Part shown: piece after piece, positions 52,535 through 61,848 of the stretch
Position numbering within the stretch: position 1 is the first letter of the stretch
How the letters are laid out: every line of letters begins with the position of its first letter
Program-made: the position numbers and the translations under genes
Notes under the pieces: model-generated
Database searches by the model: none
Seen by the model: the letters and a program-made list of their open reading frames with translations, nothing else
Told to the model about the DNA's origin: nothing
Assembly: GCA_947564735.1 (NCBI GenBank)
Contig: CANOEC010000022.1
Coordinates: forward strand, 1 to 64,000
DNA length: 64,000 nt
From: an uncultured Lachnospiraceae bacterium
Lineage (GTDB): Bacteria; Bacillota; Clostridia; Lachnospirales; Lachnospiraceae
Reading direction: 5' to 3'

Positions 52535-52975
52535 ATGGATATACATTCTTCCAAAGAACTGAAACGCCATAATTATCTGGTCAGCGAGATTGAAGCTGCC
52601 TATCACGAAACTGCCGTAAAGCTTGGGCTGTCCGACAGCTCCATGACTGTCCTGTATACCATCTGCGACAACGGCGACTCCTGCCCGCTTAGGGATATCA
52701 TCCACAATTCCGGCAGCAGCAAACAGACGATCAATTCCGCCCTGCGCAGGCTGGAAACCGACGGCATCATCTACTTGGAAGCCGACGGTGCAAAAAACAA
52801 AACTGTCTGTCTGACAAAACATGGCAAGATGCTGGCGGATAAGACCGCACGAAAGATTATTGATATTGAAAATGATATTTTTTCCTCATGGAACCCGGAG
52901 GATGTCAACAAATATCTGGAGCTGACCGAACGTTATCTGCGGGATTTTAAAGAGAAAACAACAAAGCTGATATAG
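52535..52975 (+). CDS. MarR-family transcriptional regulator
   Basis: A 146-aa winged-helix repressor starting at the ATG at 52535 (AGAAAGGA upstream). DNA-binding region: NGDSCPLRDIIHNSGSSKQT, INSALRRLETDGIIYLE and a wing DGAKNKTVCLT. MarR proteins repress efflux genes and are released by phenolic or drug ligands. It lies 61 bases before a MATE transporter, and its own promoter carries a large palindrome, so an autoregulated efflux operon is likely. Confidence 0.92.
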   Translation: MDIHSSKELKRHNYLVSEIEAAYHETAVKLGLSDSSMTVLYTICDNGDSCPLRDIIHNSGSSKQTINSALRRLETDGIIYLEADGAKNKTVCLTKHGKMLADKTARKIIDIENDIFSSWNPEDVNKYLELTERYLRDFKEKTTKLI

Positions 52976-53036
52976 CGTCTGACAAAAAATGTATGCGCTA
53001 ATCAGCAGTTATGGATAGAAAGGATTGGTGCAAATC

Positions 53037-54374
53037 ATGAAAACAAAGATTCAATTATCAGATCACTTTACTTACAACAAATTACTGCGCTTCACAATGC
53101 CCTCCATCATCATGATGGTCTTCACGTCAATCTACGGCGTTGTGGACGGTTTCTTTGTTTCCAATTTCGCCGGAAAAACCGCCTTTGCCGCAGTCAATCT
53201 TATCATGCCCTTTGTTATGCTTTTAGGCGGCATGGGATTTATGATCGGTACCGGCGGAACTGCGCTTGTATCCCTTATCCTCGGACAAAATGACCGTGAG
53301 AAGGCAAACCGTTATTTTTCCATGATGATATACATGACACTGATTCTCGGCATTCTCCTGTCTGCTGCAGGTATTGTTTTTATGCCTCCTGTCGCCTCTT
53401 TCTTAGGCGCCACACCGGAAATGATGGCAGACTGTGTTCTTTACGGGAGAATCGTGATAGGCTTTACATCAACCTTCATGCTGCAGAATGTTTTCCAGAG
53501 TTTCCTAATCGCCGCCGAAAGACCGAAGCTTGGTCTTGCCGCGACAATCGCTGCAGGTGTTACGAACATGTTCCTTGACGCTCTCTTCGTCGGCGTGTTT
53601 AGGTGGGGCGTCGCTGGCGCTGCCCTTGCAACCGGCTTCAGTCAATGCATCGGCGGCATACTGCCTTTTCTCTATTTTGTCCGCCCCAATACCAGCCTGC
53701 TTCGGCTGACTGCGACAAAACTTGAATTAAAGCCGATACTGCAGGCATGTGCCAATGGTTCCTCCGAACTGATGAGCAATATTTCTACTTCCATTGTCAG
53801 CATGATTTATAACTTCCAGCTCTTAAAATATATAGGTGAAAACGGCGTATCGGCATACGGTGTGCTGATGTATGTACAGTTTATTTTTATCGCCATTTTC
53901 ATCGGCTACTCCATCGGCTCCGCACCGGTCATCAGTTACCATTACGGCGCCGGGAATCATACGGAATTAAAGAATATGCTTAAGAAAAGCGTTATTCTGG
54001 CAAGCGGCGCCGGCATCGTACTGACCGCATCCGCCTTTGCGCTTGCCGCCCCGCTCTCCCGGATATTCGTAGGCTATGACGCCCAACTGTTTGCCCTGAC
54101 CAGCCATGCCTTCCGGCTGTTTTCCTTTTCTTTTCTGCTCGCCGGGCTGAATATCTTCGCCTCTTCCTTCTTCACGGCGCTTAATAACGGAGCCGTCTCG
54201 GCGACAATTTCGTTTATGCGCACGCTCATCTTCCAGACAGCCTCCGTCTTGATTTTGCCGGTTTTCTTGGATGTGGACGGTATCTGGTGGGCAATCACCG
54301 TCGCAGAAGTATGCGCGTGTATTCTTTCCGCCGCCTTCCTGATCGCGAAACGCGGCAAATACCATTATATGTGA
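53037..54374 (+). CDS. MATE-family efflux transporter
   Basis: A 445-aa membrane protein with 12 predicted helices, in the NorM/DinF-like MATE superfamily. Typical segments are SIIMMVFTSIYGVVDGFFVS (family start), GFMIGTGGTALVSLILGQND and EKANRYFSM. A TTG at 53025 could extend it by four codons; I use the ATG at 53037. Exports small toxic molecules using sodium or proton gradients. Controlled by the upstream MarR gene. Confidence 0.94.
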   Translation: MKTKIQLSDHFTYNKLLRFTMPSIIMMVFTSIYGVVDGFFVSNFAGKTAFAAVNLIMPFVMLLGGMGFMIGTGGTALVSLILGQNDREKANRYFSMMIYMTLILGILLSAAGIVFMPPVASFLGATPEMMADCVLYGRIVIGFTSTFMLQNVFQSFLIAAERPKLGLAATIAAGVTNMFLDALFVGVFRWGVAGAALATGFSQCIGGILPFLYFVRPNTSLLRLTATKLELKPILQACANGSSELMSNISTSIVSMIYNFQLLKYIGENGVSAYGVLMYVQFIFIAIFIGYSIGSAPVISYHYGAGNHTELKNMLKKSVILASGAGIVLTASAFALAAPLSRIFVGYDAQLFALTSHAFRLFSFSFLLAGLNIFASSFFTALNNGAVSATISFMRTLIFQTASVLILPVFLDVDGIWWAITVAEVCACILSAAFLIAKRGKYHYM

Positions 54375-54388
54375 TGATATCCTTTTCC

Positions 54389-54422
54389 CGGAGGGATGGC
54401 GTAGGGCATCCGCCTCCCTCCG
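54389..54422. terminator. Hairpin between the MATE and BceB-type genes
   Basis: CGGAGGGA and TCCCTCCG form an 8-bp stem with an inner GGCG/CGCC, between two convergent genes. The U-tract is weak on both strands. Confidence 0.4.
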
Positions 54423-54437
54423 CATGTTTATCCTCGT

Positions 54438-56477
54438 TCATCTGTGCGCATCACCCTGCCTCACAATCTTGTAATAGCTTCTTGCCGTAATCAGATAGCT
54501 TACGCCGTACACTGCCGCAAACAACGCCGACACTCCAATAATGCTCCCCACAATCAGGCGCTTATCGTACAATGATATGGTCGCAAAGAGTGCTTTGACC
54601 ATAAACATTCCTGCCACCGTATGAAAAAGCGCCCCTGCAAGCGGCAGTCCGAACACCATCAGAATCTGTTTGTGCACCGTCCCTTGGATTTCTAAGTCAC
54701 TCATGCCGACCTTCTGCATGATATCGAAATGATTCCTGTCCTCATATCCTTCCGTGACCTGCTTATAGTACATAATCAAAACCAGACACATGAAGAAAAT
54801 TAAGCCGAACAAAATCCCGATGAATAAAAGGGAACCATATGTGACCCTGCTGTTTTCCCGCCAGTCCAGACCATTCTTTAGACTTTCAAATCCCGGCTGA
54901 CTCTGTCCCCATTCGCTAAACTCCTCTATCCATCCCGCTTTCTTCCCATCCTCACCCTGAAGAAGAATCTTGACACGCTGTATAGTGTCACTTTCTATAA
55001 ACTCATCGATATCTACCACGCCGTTTGCTTCGCACCATGCCCGCACACATGCATCCCTTGCTTCCCGGTCCTTTACCACCATCATATAACGTGCATCGAA
55101 GGCATTGTCATCCGCCTTAGGATAGGGGAAAAATCCGTCCAGTTCTTCCTGCACCCGGAATATCCTGCCGAAGAAATTGACGGTATCATATCCAAAATCC
55201 CTGCCGTTGCAATAGATGAGCGTCTCGTCTCCGTCAAGACTTACCAGCCGGTTCTCGATCCGGTTGTAGTCCTCCTGCACAAGAATGTCAATCTCATACT
55301 CTGCCTCATAGTCCTCTCCCGTCTGTATCTCAAACCGATTCTCATTTTGCTGTACATGAAGTGTTATCTCGTTATAGATATCCGTCCGCAGGGCAGTCAG
55401 CCCATACTTGTCTTCCAGCTCTTCCACTTTTCCTGCCACATCCTGCTCAGTTACTTTTTCTTCCCTGTAAGACATCTTCAAATCATAGGGGTCTAAGAAA
55501 TGCACGATTTCATCCAGTCCGATGCCAAGCGTCACCGTACAGATTAATGTAATCATTGCCATTGTAGAAAAAATACAGATATTGGAAAGACCTGCAGCGC
55601 TCTTTTTCATACGGTAGAGCATTCCCGAAACGGTGATAAAATTCCGCGGTCTGTAATAAGTCTTCTTCTTCGTCTTCATCCATTTTAAGAACGCGATGCT
55701 CCCCGACGTAAACAGAAGATACGTTCCTATGACCACCAAGAAAACAGCCAGAAAGAAGTTCATAAAAATCATCGAATCCACCTTTGCCGTGATAGAACAG
55801 TAATAACCGCCGCCCAGCGCTGCCATGCCAATCAGTGCATAAAGCCACAAAAACCGCGGCTCTTTTTCACCTTTTTTGCTTCCACTCATCAGTTCGATTG
55901 GTCTTGCCTTGCCGACCTCCCATAAGCTTTCTGCATAATTAATCAAATATACGATTCCGAAATAAGCCATTGTCTCCCGAAAAGCAGCCGGCTCAAAAAC
56001 AAAACCGATTTCCGCCGGCATCCTGCATAACCGGAGAAGCAGCAGAAAAAACAGTTTGGACAGCACCAGCCCGAAAACCGTTCCTCCGCACAGCGTGATG
56101 ACATAGAGCAAAAAATTCTCGAACAGCATCATGCCTCCGATGTGCTTCTTCTCCAGCCCCAGCATATGATACAGTCCGAATTCTCTGCGCCGCCTCTTCA
56201 CCAGAAATCTGTTTGCATATATCAAAAACAATAACAGAATGATTGCTAAAAGTCCTTTTCCTATTACCATCAGGATTAACATATATGCACTTTTTGGCAT
56301 CATTTTCACAATATCATTATATATAATCGATGCGAAGATAAAATAGGTAAATACGGAAAATATCCCCGCTGCAAGATACGGATAATATACGTTTTTGTTG
56401 CTCGCAATGCCCTTCCATGCAAGTCCGGGCAATAATCTTATACGCAGTTTACTTGCCGAATGATTTGTCTTACTCAT
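54438..56477 (-). CDS. BceB-type ABC permease
   Basis: A 679-aa permease from the ATG at 56477, whose start overlaps the ATPase stop (ATGA). It has ten predicted helices with a large extracellular domain (about 310-535) between helices 7 and 8, the arrangement of BceB/YtrF-type peptide-antibiotic transporters. RRREFGLYHMLGLEKKHIGG is typical of the family. It would sense and detoxify lantibiotics or lipid II-binding peptides together with the ATPase, sensor kinase and regulator encoded upstream. Confidence 0.9.
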   Translation of the reverse strand: MSKTNHSASKLRIRLLPGLAWKGIASNKNVYYPYLAAGIFSVFTYFIFASIIYNDIVKMMPKSAYMLILMVIGKGLLAIILLLFLIYANRFLVKRRRREFGLYHMLGLEKKHIGGMMLFENFLLYVITLCGGTVFGLVLSKLFFLLLLRLCRMPAEIGFVFEPAAFRETMAYFGIVYLINYAESLWEVGKARPIELMSGSKKGEKEPRFLWLYALIGMAALGGGYYCSITAKVDSMIFMNFFLAVFLVVIGTYLLFTSGSIAFLKWMKTKKKTYYRPRNFITVSGMLYRMKKSAAGLSNICIFSTMAMITLICTVTLGIGLDEIVHFLDPYDLKMSYREEKVTEQDVAGKVEELEDKYGLTALRTDIYNEITLHVQQNENRFEIQTGEDYEAEYEIDILVQEDYNRIENRLVSLDGDETLIYCNGRDFGYDTVNFFGRIFRVQEELDGFFPYPKADDNAFDARYMMVVKDREARDACVRAWCEANGVVDIDEFIESDTIQRVKILLQGEDGKKAGWIEEFSEWGQSQPGFESLKNGLDWRENSRVTYGSLLFIGILFGLIFFMCLVLIMYYKQVTEGYEDRNHFDIMQKVGMSDLEIQGTVHKQILMVFGLPLAGALFHTVAGMFMVKALFATISLYDKRLIVGSIIGVSALFAAVYGVSYLITARSYYKIVRQGDAHR

Positions 56478-57322
56478 ACCATGTACACCTCTTTTTTCTC
56501 CCACATCTCTTCACTCTGTGCCACATTCTCCTGCACCGTCTCCCCGGTGCCTGTATGCTCCTGTCCGTTCTCCTGCGTCTGCAATACCGTCAGCGTGTCG
56601 GATATCATCTTATACATCGCCTCATTGCTCTGGTTCCCCTTATAAATCTGGTGGAACACGCAGCCATCCTTGATAAAAAGAACACGCCCCGCATGGCTCG
56701 CCGCCTGCACGCTGTGCGTCACCATAAGGATTGTCTGACCCTCTTTATTGACTTCCCCGAACAATGTAAGCAGCCTGCCCGCCGCGCGGGAGTCTAGCGC
56801 TCCGGTCGGTTCGTCCGCCAGAATGATGTCCGGCTGTGTAATCAGTGCACGGCACACGGCGGCGCGCTGCTTCTGTCCACCCGACACCTCATAGGGATAT
56901 TTCTCCAACAGTTCCGCAATTTCCAGTTTCTTTGCCAGCGGCCGTATTTTTTTCTCCATCTCCTTGTAATCCGCTCCTGCCAGCACGAGCGGCAGATAAA
57001 TATTGTCTTTCAAAGATAGCGTATCCAGCAAATTAAAATCCTGAAAAACAAACCCCAGATGTTCTCTCCTAAACGCACAGATTTCTCTGTGCTTAATCTC
57101 CGACAAATCCCTGCCGTTTAAAAGTACCTGTCCGCTCGTCGCTTTATCCAGAGAGGCAAGAATATTGAGAAGCGTTGTTTTTCCAGAACCGGATTCCCCC
57201 ATGACCGCCACATACTCTCCCTCCTCCACGGAGAAGTTCACATCGCACAGCGCCTGTACTTTGACTGCACCGAATCTCGTGCTATATACTTTTTTTACAT
57301 TTTTCACTTCCAGCAATGACAT
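56474..57322 (-). CDS. BceA-type ABC transporter ATP-binding protein
   Basis: A 282-aa ATPase: Walker A GESGSGKTTLLN, signature VSGGQKQRAAVCRAL, Walker [13 protein letters not shown] and VTHSV. The C-terminus (about 245-282) is an unusual Gln/Glu/Thr-rich tail. It lies directly before BceB with a four-base overlap and downstream of direct repeats and a weak promoter, as expected for a regulator-activated operon. Confidence 0.95.
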   Translation of the reverse strand: MSLLEVKNVKKVYSTRFGAVKVQALCDVNFSVEEGEYVAVMGESGSGKTTLLNILASLDKATSGQVLLNGRDLSEIKHREICAFRREHLGFVFQDFNLLDTLSLKDNIYLPLVLAGADYKEMEKKIRPLAKKLEIAELLEKYPYEVSGGQKQRAAVCRALITQPDIILADEPTGALDSRAAGRLLTLFGEVNKEGQTILMVTHSVQAASHAGRVLFIKDGCVFHQIYKGNQSNEAMYKMISDTLTVLQTQENGQEHTGTGETVQENVAQSEEMWEKKEVYMV

Positions 57323-57455
57323 ATTATGTCAACCTCCTTCATACAATGTTGTCGCATAAACATCCTCTATCATCCTTTCCTTCCCTGCACTACAGTGCTG
57401 TAGGATGCATCACATCCCTGTACATCCGAAGGAACGAAGAATTAGAATTTCTTCT

Positions 57456-57484
57456 ATCATAACAAAGGAAGAAATGCACAGCCA
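57456..57484 (-). promoter_or_regulatory. Promoter of the bceAB-type operon
   Basis: On the minus strand a good -10 box (TATGAT, 57456-57461) follows a poor -35 (TGGCTG) at 17 bases. The weak -35 beside three direct repeats suggests activation by the response regulator. Confidence 0.45.
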
Positions 57485-57493
57485 TGTATCAGC

Positions 57494-57534
57494 CTTACAT
57501 TTCTTCCCACAATCTTACATTTCCGTCACATTCC
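57494..57534 (-). promoter_or_regulatory. Direct repeats, probable BceR-type regulator sites
   Basis: CTTACATTTC occurs at 57494-57503 and again, identical, at 57514-57523 (20-base period). A third related copy, GTCACATTCC, is at 57525-57534. They lie just upstream of the -35 region of the transporter operon, as expected for an OmpR-type activator. Confidence 0.6.
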
Positions 57535-57557
57535 ACAGTCTGTCCCAGCCGTCCCAC

Positions 57558-58613
57558 TTATATGTGTTCCACGGCAGACTGCGCAAACCCCAAAATAACC
57601 TTCGTTCCCATCTGCGGCTTAGACTGCACCGTAATCGTATGCTCCATCCGCTCCATAATCTGACTGCACAAGTATAAACCAAGTCCCGTCGCCTTCTTAT
57701 CCAGCCGTCCGTTATATCCCGTAAATCCCCTCTCAAAAATCCTCGGAAGGTCGCTTTCGCTGATGCCGATTCCCGTATCTTCAATCACAAGATAAGACAC
57801 CTTTCCCTGCATTTTGTTCCCCTTCTCGTCCGCTCCATAGATTGTGATTCCGCCCTGCTTCGTATACTTAAGTGCATTGGAAACAATCTGTTCCACCGCA
57901 AATCCGAGCCACTTCTCATCCGTCACCACCGAAATCTCAAACCCATCCATCGTAAAGGAGAGCCCGCTCCTTATGAATAAAACGGCATATTTGCGCACCG
58001 CCTGCTTCACAATCTCATAGACGTTATACTCTTTAAAAAGAAAATCCGAGGATGGATTGTCCAGCCTTGCAAAATAGAGCGCCATCTGTGCATACTGCTC
58101 AATTTTGAACAGCTCCTCCATCTCCTCCGATACCTCCTCTTCATTTTGAAGGAGAAGCCTTAATGCGGCAATCGGCGTTTTAATCTGATGTGTCCACATT
58201 GTATAATAATCCGCCATATCTTTCTGTTTCTCATCATATCTCGTCCGAAGCTTTCTCTTTTCCTGTTCTTCCTCCGCCAATAACTGCGCATATAATGTCT
58301 CAGGCAGATTCCATGCCTCCGGTAAGTCACGCGTCCGCTCCTCGTTTCCTTCCAGCATAAGAAACAACGCAAGGCACTTTGCCCTATATCTGATATAATC
58401 CGCCATGATTATGACAGCTCCGAAAAACAACGTAAGTTCCACCGCATATAGCATATTTCTCATAGTCTGCCGATAGTCATAGAGCGATGCGACCCCGAAA
58501 AAGACTGCCACGGTCAGCAGATAAAAACCTGCCAGTTTATACCTGTCACGCACATACGCCCGCCTTATCAGCCTGTTCTTCTCTTTCTTCTCTTTCTTCC
58601 CCTTCTTCTCCAT
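57558..58613 (-). CDS. BceS-type sensor histidine kinase
   Basis: A 351-aa kinase with two closely spaced helices (about 27-44 and 55-74) and almost no extracellular loop, the intramembrane-sensing layout that relies on the BceAB transporter as sensor. H-box TMWTHQIKTPIAALRLL with phospho-acceptor H142; N-box EQIVSNALKYTKQ; G-boxes EDTGIGISES and KATGLGLYLCS. Downstream of its response regulator by two bases. Confidence 0.94.
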   Translation of the reverse strand: MEKKGKKEKKEKNRLIRRAYVRDRYKLAGFYLLTVAVFFGVASLYDYRQTMRNMLYAVELTLFFGAVIIMADYIRYRAKCLALFLMLEGNEERTRDLPEAWNLPETLYAQLLAEEEQEKRKLRTRYDEKQKDMADYYTMWTHQIKTPIAALRLLLQNEEEVSEEMEELFKIEQYAQMALYFARLDNPSSDFLFKEYNVYEIVKQAVRKYAVLFIRSGLSFTMDGFEISVVTDEKWLGFAVEQIVSNALKYTKQGGITIYGADEKGNKMQGKVSYLVIEDTGIGISESDLPRIFERGFTGYNGRLDKKATGLGLYLCSQIMERMEHTITVQSKPQMGTKVILGFAQSAVEHI

Positions 58614-58615
58614 CC

Positions 58616-59305
58616 TCAGCCTATACTCTCTTTCTTTGCCAACTGGTATCCTATGCCCTTCTTTGTCTCAATCAGACCGTGAAGCCCCGTCTGTTCCAGC
58701 TTCTTCCGAAGACGGTTCATATTGACGGTCAGCGTATTGTCATCCACAAAACATTCATCGTCCCACAGCTTTTTCATAATACTATCCCGACTCACCGTAC
58801 CGCCGGCATGTTCAAAGAGCAGCTGCATAATCCGGAACTCATTCTTGGACAGTTCAAGCCTCGTCCCCGCATAGAACAGACTCATATCCGCCAGATTCAA
58901 AATCACCTTGCCGTACTCCATCACGGAAGCCTGCTGGCAAAACGAATACGTCCTGCGCAGAACCGCCTGCACCTTGGCAAGCAGCACATCCAAATCAAAG
59001 GGCTTCGTGATAAAATCGTCGCCGCCCATGTTCATCGCCATTACAATATTCATATTGTCGGAGGCGGAAGAAATAAATACAATCGGTGTCTGCGATATTT
59101 TGCGTATTTCACCGCACCAGTAATAGCCGTTATAGAAAGGCAGTCCGATATCTAAAAGCACAAGCTGCGGTTCCAACGAAATAAACTGACTTAGGATGTT
59201 TTCAAAATCTGTCACGCAAACCGCCTCATATCCCCATCTGTCCAAATATTTTCCAATCTGCTCCGAAATCGTATTGTCGTCTTCCACAATCATTATTTTA
59301 TACAT
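58616..59305 (-). CDS. BceR-type OmpR-family response regulator
   Basis: A 229-aa regulator with receiver domain (acidic pair at D9/D10, phosphorylation at D52 in LVLLDIGLPF, Lys in FITKPFDLDVLLAK) and a C-terminal winged helix (about 130-225, NEFRIMQLLFEHAGGTVSRD, VNMNRLRKKL). It would bind the direct repeats upstream of the ABC operon. First gene of a two-gene operon with the kinase. Confidence 0.95.
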   Translation of the reverse strand: MYKIMIVEDDNTISEQIGKYLDRWGYEAVCVTDFENILSQFISLEPQLVLLDIGLPFYNGYYWCGEIRKISQTPIVFISSASDNMNIVMAMNMGGDDFITKPFDLDVLLAKVQAVLRRTYSFCQQASVMEYGKVILNLADMSLFYAGTRLELSKNEFRIMQLLFEHAGGTVSRDSIMKKLWDDECFVDDNTLTVNMNRLRKKLEQTGLHGLIETKKGIGYQLAKKESIG

Positions 59306-59387
59306 TTCATTTCTCTGTCCTTTTTGTCAGTCCTATTCCGTCTCCAACATCAATCAGCAGTTGGCGCTGCTATAATTTCTATACTAT

Positions 59388-59426
59388 AAAAAGCACGGGG
59401 TGTTTCAACTGGAAACAGTCCCATGC
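59388..59426 (-). terminator. Terminator of the recombinase gene
   Basis: On the minus strand GCATGGG and TGTTTC pair with GAAACA and CCCGTGC (one G-U, small bulge), followed by TTTTTATAG. It lies 16 bases after the recombinase stop codon. Confidence 0.75.
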
Positions 59427-59442
59427 CTTTCTCACAATATCA

Positions 59443-60327
59443 TCACCCGCGCGGATGCGCCTTTGCATATACTTCCCGTATATGACTATGGTTCAGATTC
59501 GCATAAATCTGTGTGGTTGAAATGTCAGAGTGCCCTAACATTTCCTGTACACTTCTTAAATCTGCACCGTTTTCCACCAGATGCGCCGCAAAAGAATGTC
59601 TGAGCGTATGCGGCGTAATATCGGCTTTGATATCCGCTTTCTTCGCATAATATTTAATCAGTTTCCAGAAGCCCTGTCTGCTCATCGGCTGTCCGGAACA
59701 ATTGGCAAACAGCACATCGGAAGCCTTGTTCTCCAGCATCTCGTCCCGCGTGCCGTCCAAATACCTTGCCAGCGCATTTTTTGCCTCCGTTCCGAAGGGA
59801 ATAATGCGTTCCTTATTGCGGTCCCGGCATAAAATAAAGTTCATCTGCATATTCACATCCGAAAGTCTGAGCGTAATCAGTTCCGTCACCCTGATTCCCG
59901 TCGCGTACAAAAGCTCTAACATCGCCTTATCCCGCACTTCCTTAGGTGAATTTCCGGAAGGCTGTTCAAGAAGCCTTACCACCTCGTCCGGCGACATGAT
60001 TTCCGGAATTTTCTTTTCAATCTTAGGCGCCTTTAACGGCTCAGACAAATCTTCCGCTGCCATCCCTTCCTGCACCATATAATGATAAAACGCTTTTAAC
60101 GACGCTATATTTCTTGATACGGTCGCAGCCGCAAAATGATTGTCCTCCAGATATTTCACATAATCTTCTAAATCACGTTCCGATATTGCAGCGGTTTCAT
60201 GAATACCGCGTTCTGCCATAAAGTGCTGTACTTTCTCAAGGTCTCTTTTGTATGACATCTCGGTATTCGCAGAAGTATTCTTCACATTATGTAAATATGC
60301 TATGAATGCTTTAATCTCTTTTTCCAT
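59443..60327 (-). CDS. XerD-type tyrosine recombinase
   Basis: A 294-aa recombinase from the ATG at 60327 (GAGGGG upstream; the open frame runs to 60372). N-terminal SAM-like core-binding domain (about 1-90); catalytic residues Arg (ATGIRVTELITLR), Lys (beta-hairpin after CRDRNKERIIPF), His-x-x-Arg (PHTLRHSFAAHL), His (LGHSDISTTQIY) and Tyr (QIYANLNH). Length and context fit the chromosomal XerD family, which resolves chromosome dimers at dif; no dif site was sought beyond this window. It is not surrounded by mobile genes. Confidence 0.9.
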   Translation of the reverse strand: MEKEIKAFIAYLHNVKNTSANTEMSYKRDLEKVQHFMAERGIHETAAISERDLEDYVKYLEDNHFAAATVSRNIASLKAFYHYMVQEGMAAEDLSEPLKAPKIEKKIPEIMSPDEVVRLLEQPSGNSPKEVRDKAMLELLYATGIRVTELITLRLSDVNMQMNFILCRDRNKERIIPFGTEAKNALARYLDGTRDEMLENKASDVLFANCSGQPMSRQGFWKLIKYYAKKADIKADITPHTLRHSFAAHLVENGADLRSVQEMLGHSDISTTQIYANLNHSHIREVYAKAHPRG

Positions 60328-60535
60328 GTAACCGGAAACCCCTCTCTGAGTGACCTTTCTTATGTAAATCAACTCATCGTCTGCCTATCATTATAAGCAG
60401 ATTTTTGAAGAAAAGCAAATGGATTTTTCCCCGATTATATGGGCATTTCAGCTATTATCACATCAAAACACAACATATCGTCAAAGCCGGAATTTATGTC
60501 TACTATATGTTGGCAAAAACGCATAAAAAAATTTT

Positions 60536-61198
60536 TTAAAATATTTTTAACACAAATTGTAGGATTTTAGGATTAACATAACTCTCCATCAGACATCCTA
60601 TTATGACAACTACTATGATACCTGCCATCTGTATTCCTTTTTTCAAATAAACCTGTCTGCTGTACCGTACATAACATTCCGTATACGGATTCTTGGAATA
60701 CAACATCCGGTTCACTCCTATCGACCATACAAAGACTGCCGCATATGCCGGAATCAGCATGATTCCCTGCGGTAAAATCCCCGCCGCCATCAGCAACAGC
60801 CCTCGGATACCGTAACGAATCACCGCCACCGACAAAAGGCAGCCCGCCGACAATCCCAGATAACATAGGTATGCACACACCGCCGGTATCCCTATCATCG
60901 TTGTCGCCAAAAGCGCAAGCATGCATACTGTGACCAGTCTGTGCTTAACGATGTACGAAAAGAGCGCTCCCCCATCAAGTACGCTGTTCTTTAAGCGGAT
61001 TATCATATCCGTCCCCAGAAGATTCCCCTCCTGAATCCATGCATCATATCCGAGGTTTACAATCAATATCCCGATAAACAATCCAATCATAAACAGATAT
61101 ACCACATAATAGCAATTTTTTAATGAAGTCTGCTGCACTATGTTCTCCCTCTTTCCTGACACCTTTCCAAACGATTCCTTCATATGCTGCTTCTTCAT
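60536..61198 (-). CDS. spoIIM: Stage II sporulation protein M
   Basis: A 220-aa membrane protein with about five helices, matching SpoIIM, a component of the SpoIIDMP machinery needed for septal peptidoglycan remodelling and engulfment of the forespore. Segments YYVVYLFMIGLFIGILIVNL and FVWSIGVNRMLYSKNPYTEC fit. It indicates a sporulating host. Single gene, flanked downstream by the recombinase and upstream by a MITE-like element. Confidence 0.9.
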   Translation of the reverse strand: MKKQHMKESFGKVSGKRENIVQQTSLKNCYYVVYLFMIGLFIGILIVNLGYDAWIQEGNLLGTDMIIRLKNSVLDGGALFSYIVKHRLVTVCMLALLATTMIGIPAVCAYLCYLGLSAGCLLSVAVIRYGIRGLLLMAAGILPQGIMLIPAYAAVFVWSIGVNRMLYSKNPYTECYVRYSRQVYLKKGIQMAGIIVVVIIGCLMESYVNPKILQFVLKIF

Positions 61199-61247
61199 CC
61201 TATATATATGTTTCCTACAGAGTGTACATGCAGAGATTTTCTAACAT

Positions 61248-61560
61248 GATGATGTTGGGGTCAAAATGAACTTTTACAAAATACTACCTGCAGATTGCAC
61301 AAAATATTCGCGAAGCTGTCCTGTGTAGTCATATGAGATTTTCTTATATGTTCCGTACAATATTCAGAAATTTCGGGACACGGATGTCCCGAAAAGCCCG
61401 TCATGAGCCCGGATGGCGAATAGAGGGCGGTTTCGTCCGCTTCCAAAACCTTTCTCGGAATATTTAGAAAATTCATATGACGAAACCCGACACAAGGGAA
61501 TATTTTGTGCAATCTGCCATCTTAAGTTTGCCAAAAGCTTATTTTGACCCCTACATCATC
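61248..61560. mobile_element. MITE-like foldback element with target-site duplication
   Basis: Ends are complementary (GATGATGT.GGGGTCAAAAT at both termini), and inside them GCAGATTGCACAAAATATTC (20 bases) is repeated exactly in inverse orientation, then GTCATATGA. The middle contains a perfect 10-bp palindrome (TTTCGGGACA, four bases, TGTCCCGAAA, 61371-61394). CTAACAT flanks it on both sides (61241-61247 and 61561-61567), an apparent 7-bp target-site duplication. It has no transposase gene; an 83-codon frame across it is not convincing. It is non-autonomous, inserted between spoIIM and the 60-aa gene. Confidence 0.75.
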
Positions 61561-61568
61561 CTAACATG

Positions 61569-61610
61569 TAAAAAATCACCTGTAACACTCCGTTCAGCGT
61601 TACAGGCGAT
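61569..61610 (-). terminator. Terminator of the 60-aa gene
   Basis: On the minus strand ATCGCCTGTAAC and GTTACAGGTGAT form a 12-bp stem (one G-U) followed by TTTTTTAC, 24 bases after the stop codon. Confidence 0.85.
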
Positions 61611-61633
61611 TCACGTTCTCAATAATATTCTGT

Positions 61634-61816
61634 TTAGTACAAGTCTTTCAACGTATCATTATTCTTGATCGCATCATAAAAACTCTTGTTGATATCCGCA
61701 AATTTGCTTACCATGTTTGGGATATTATCCAAAATGGGGTTACTTAACATCTTTTTTTCTTTGACATATTCAACCGCCAGCTCATGTGCAAGTTCCTTAG
61801 CCTTATTATCATCCAT
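61634..61816 (-). CDS. Small hypothetical protein (60 aa)
   Basis: A 60-aa protein beginning MDDNKAKELAHELAVEYVKE, helical and charged, with DNIPNMVSKFADINKSFYDA near the C-terminus. GGAGGATGAACTT before the ATG, the terminator after it and its position directly below the NUDIX gene support a real gene, probably cotranscribed with it. I do not recognise a family. Confidence 0.65.
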   Translation of the reverse strand: MDDNKAKELAHELAVEYVKEKKMLSNPILDNIPNMVSKFADINKSFYDAIKNNDTLKDLY

Positions 61817-61848
61817 AAGTTCATCCTCCGTCGCCAGTTGGTCACAAA

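Noticed and set aside
61261-61512. 83-codon frame inside the MITE-like element
   Set aside because: It runs through both repeat arms and the central palindrome, with no ribosome site and no protein features.
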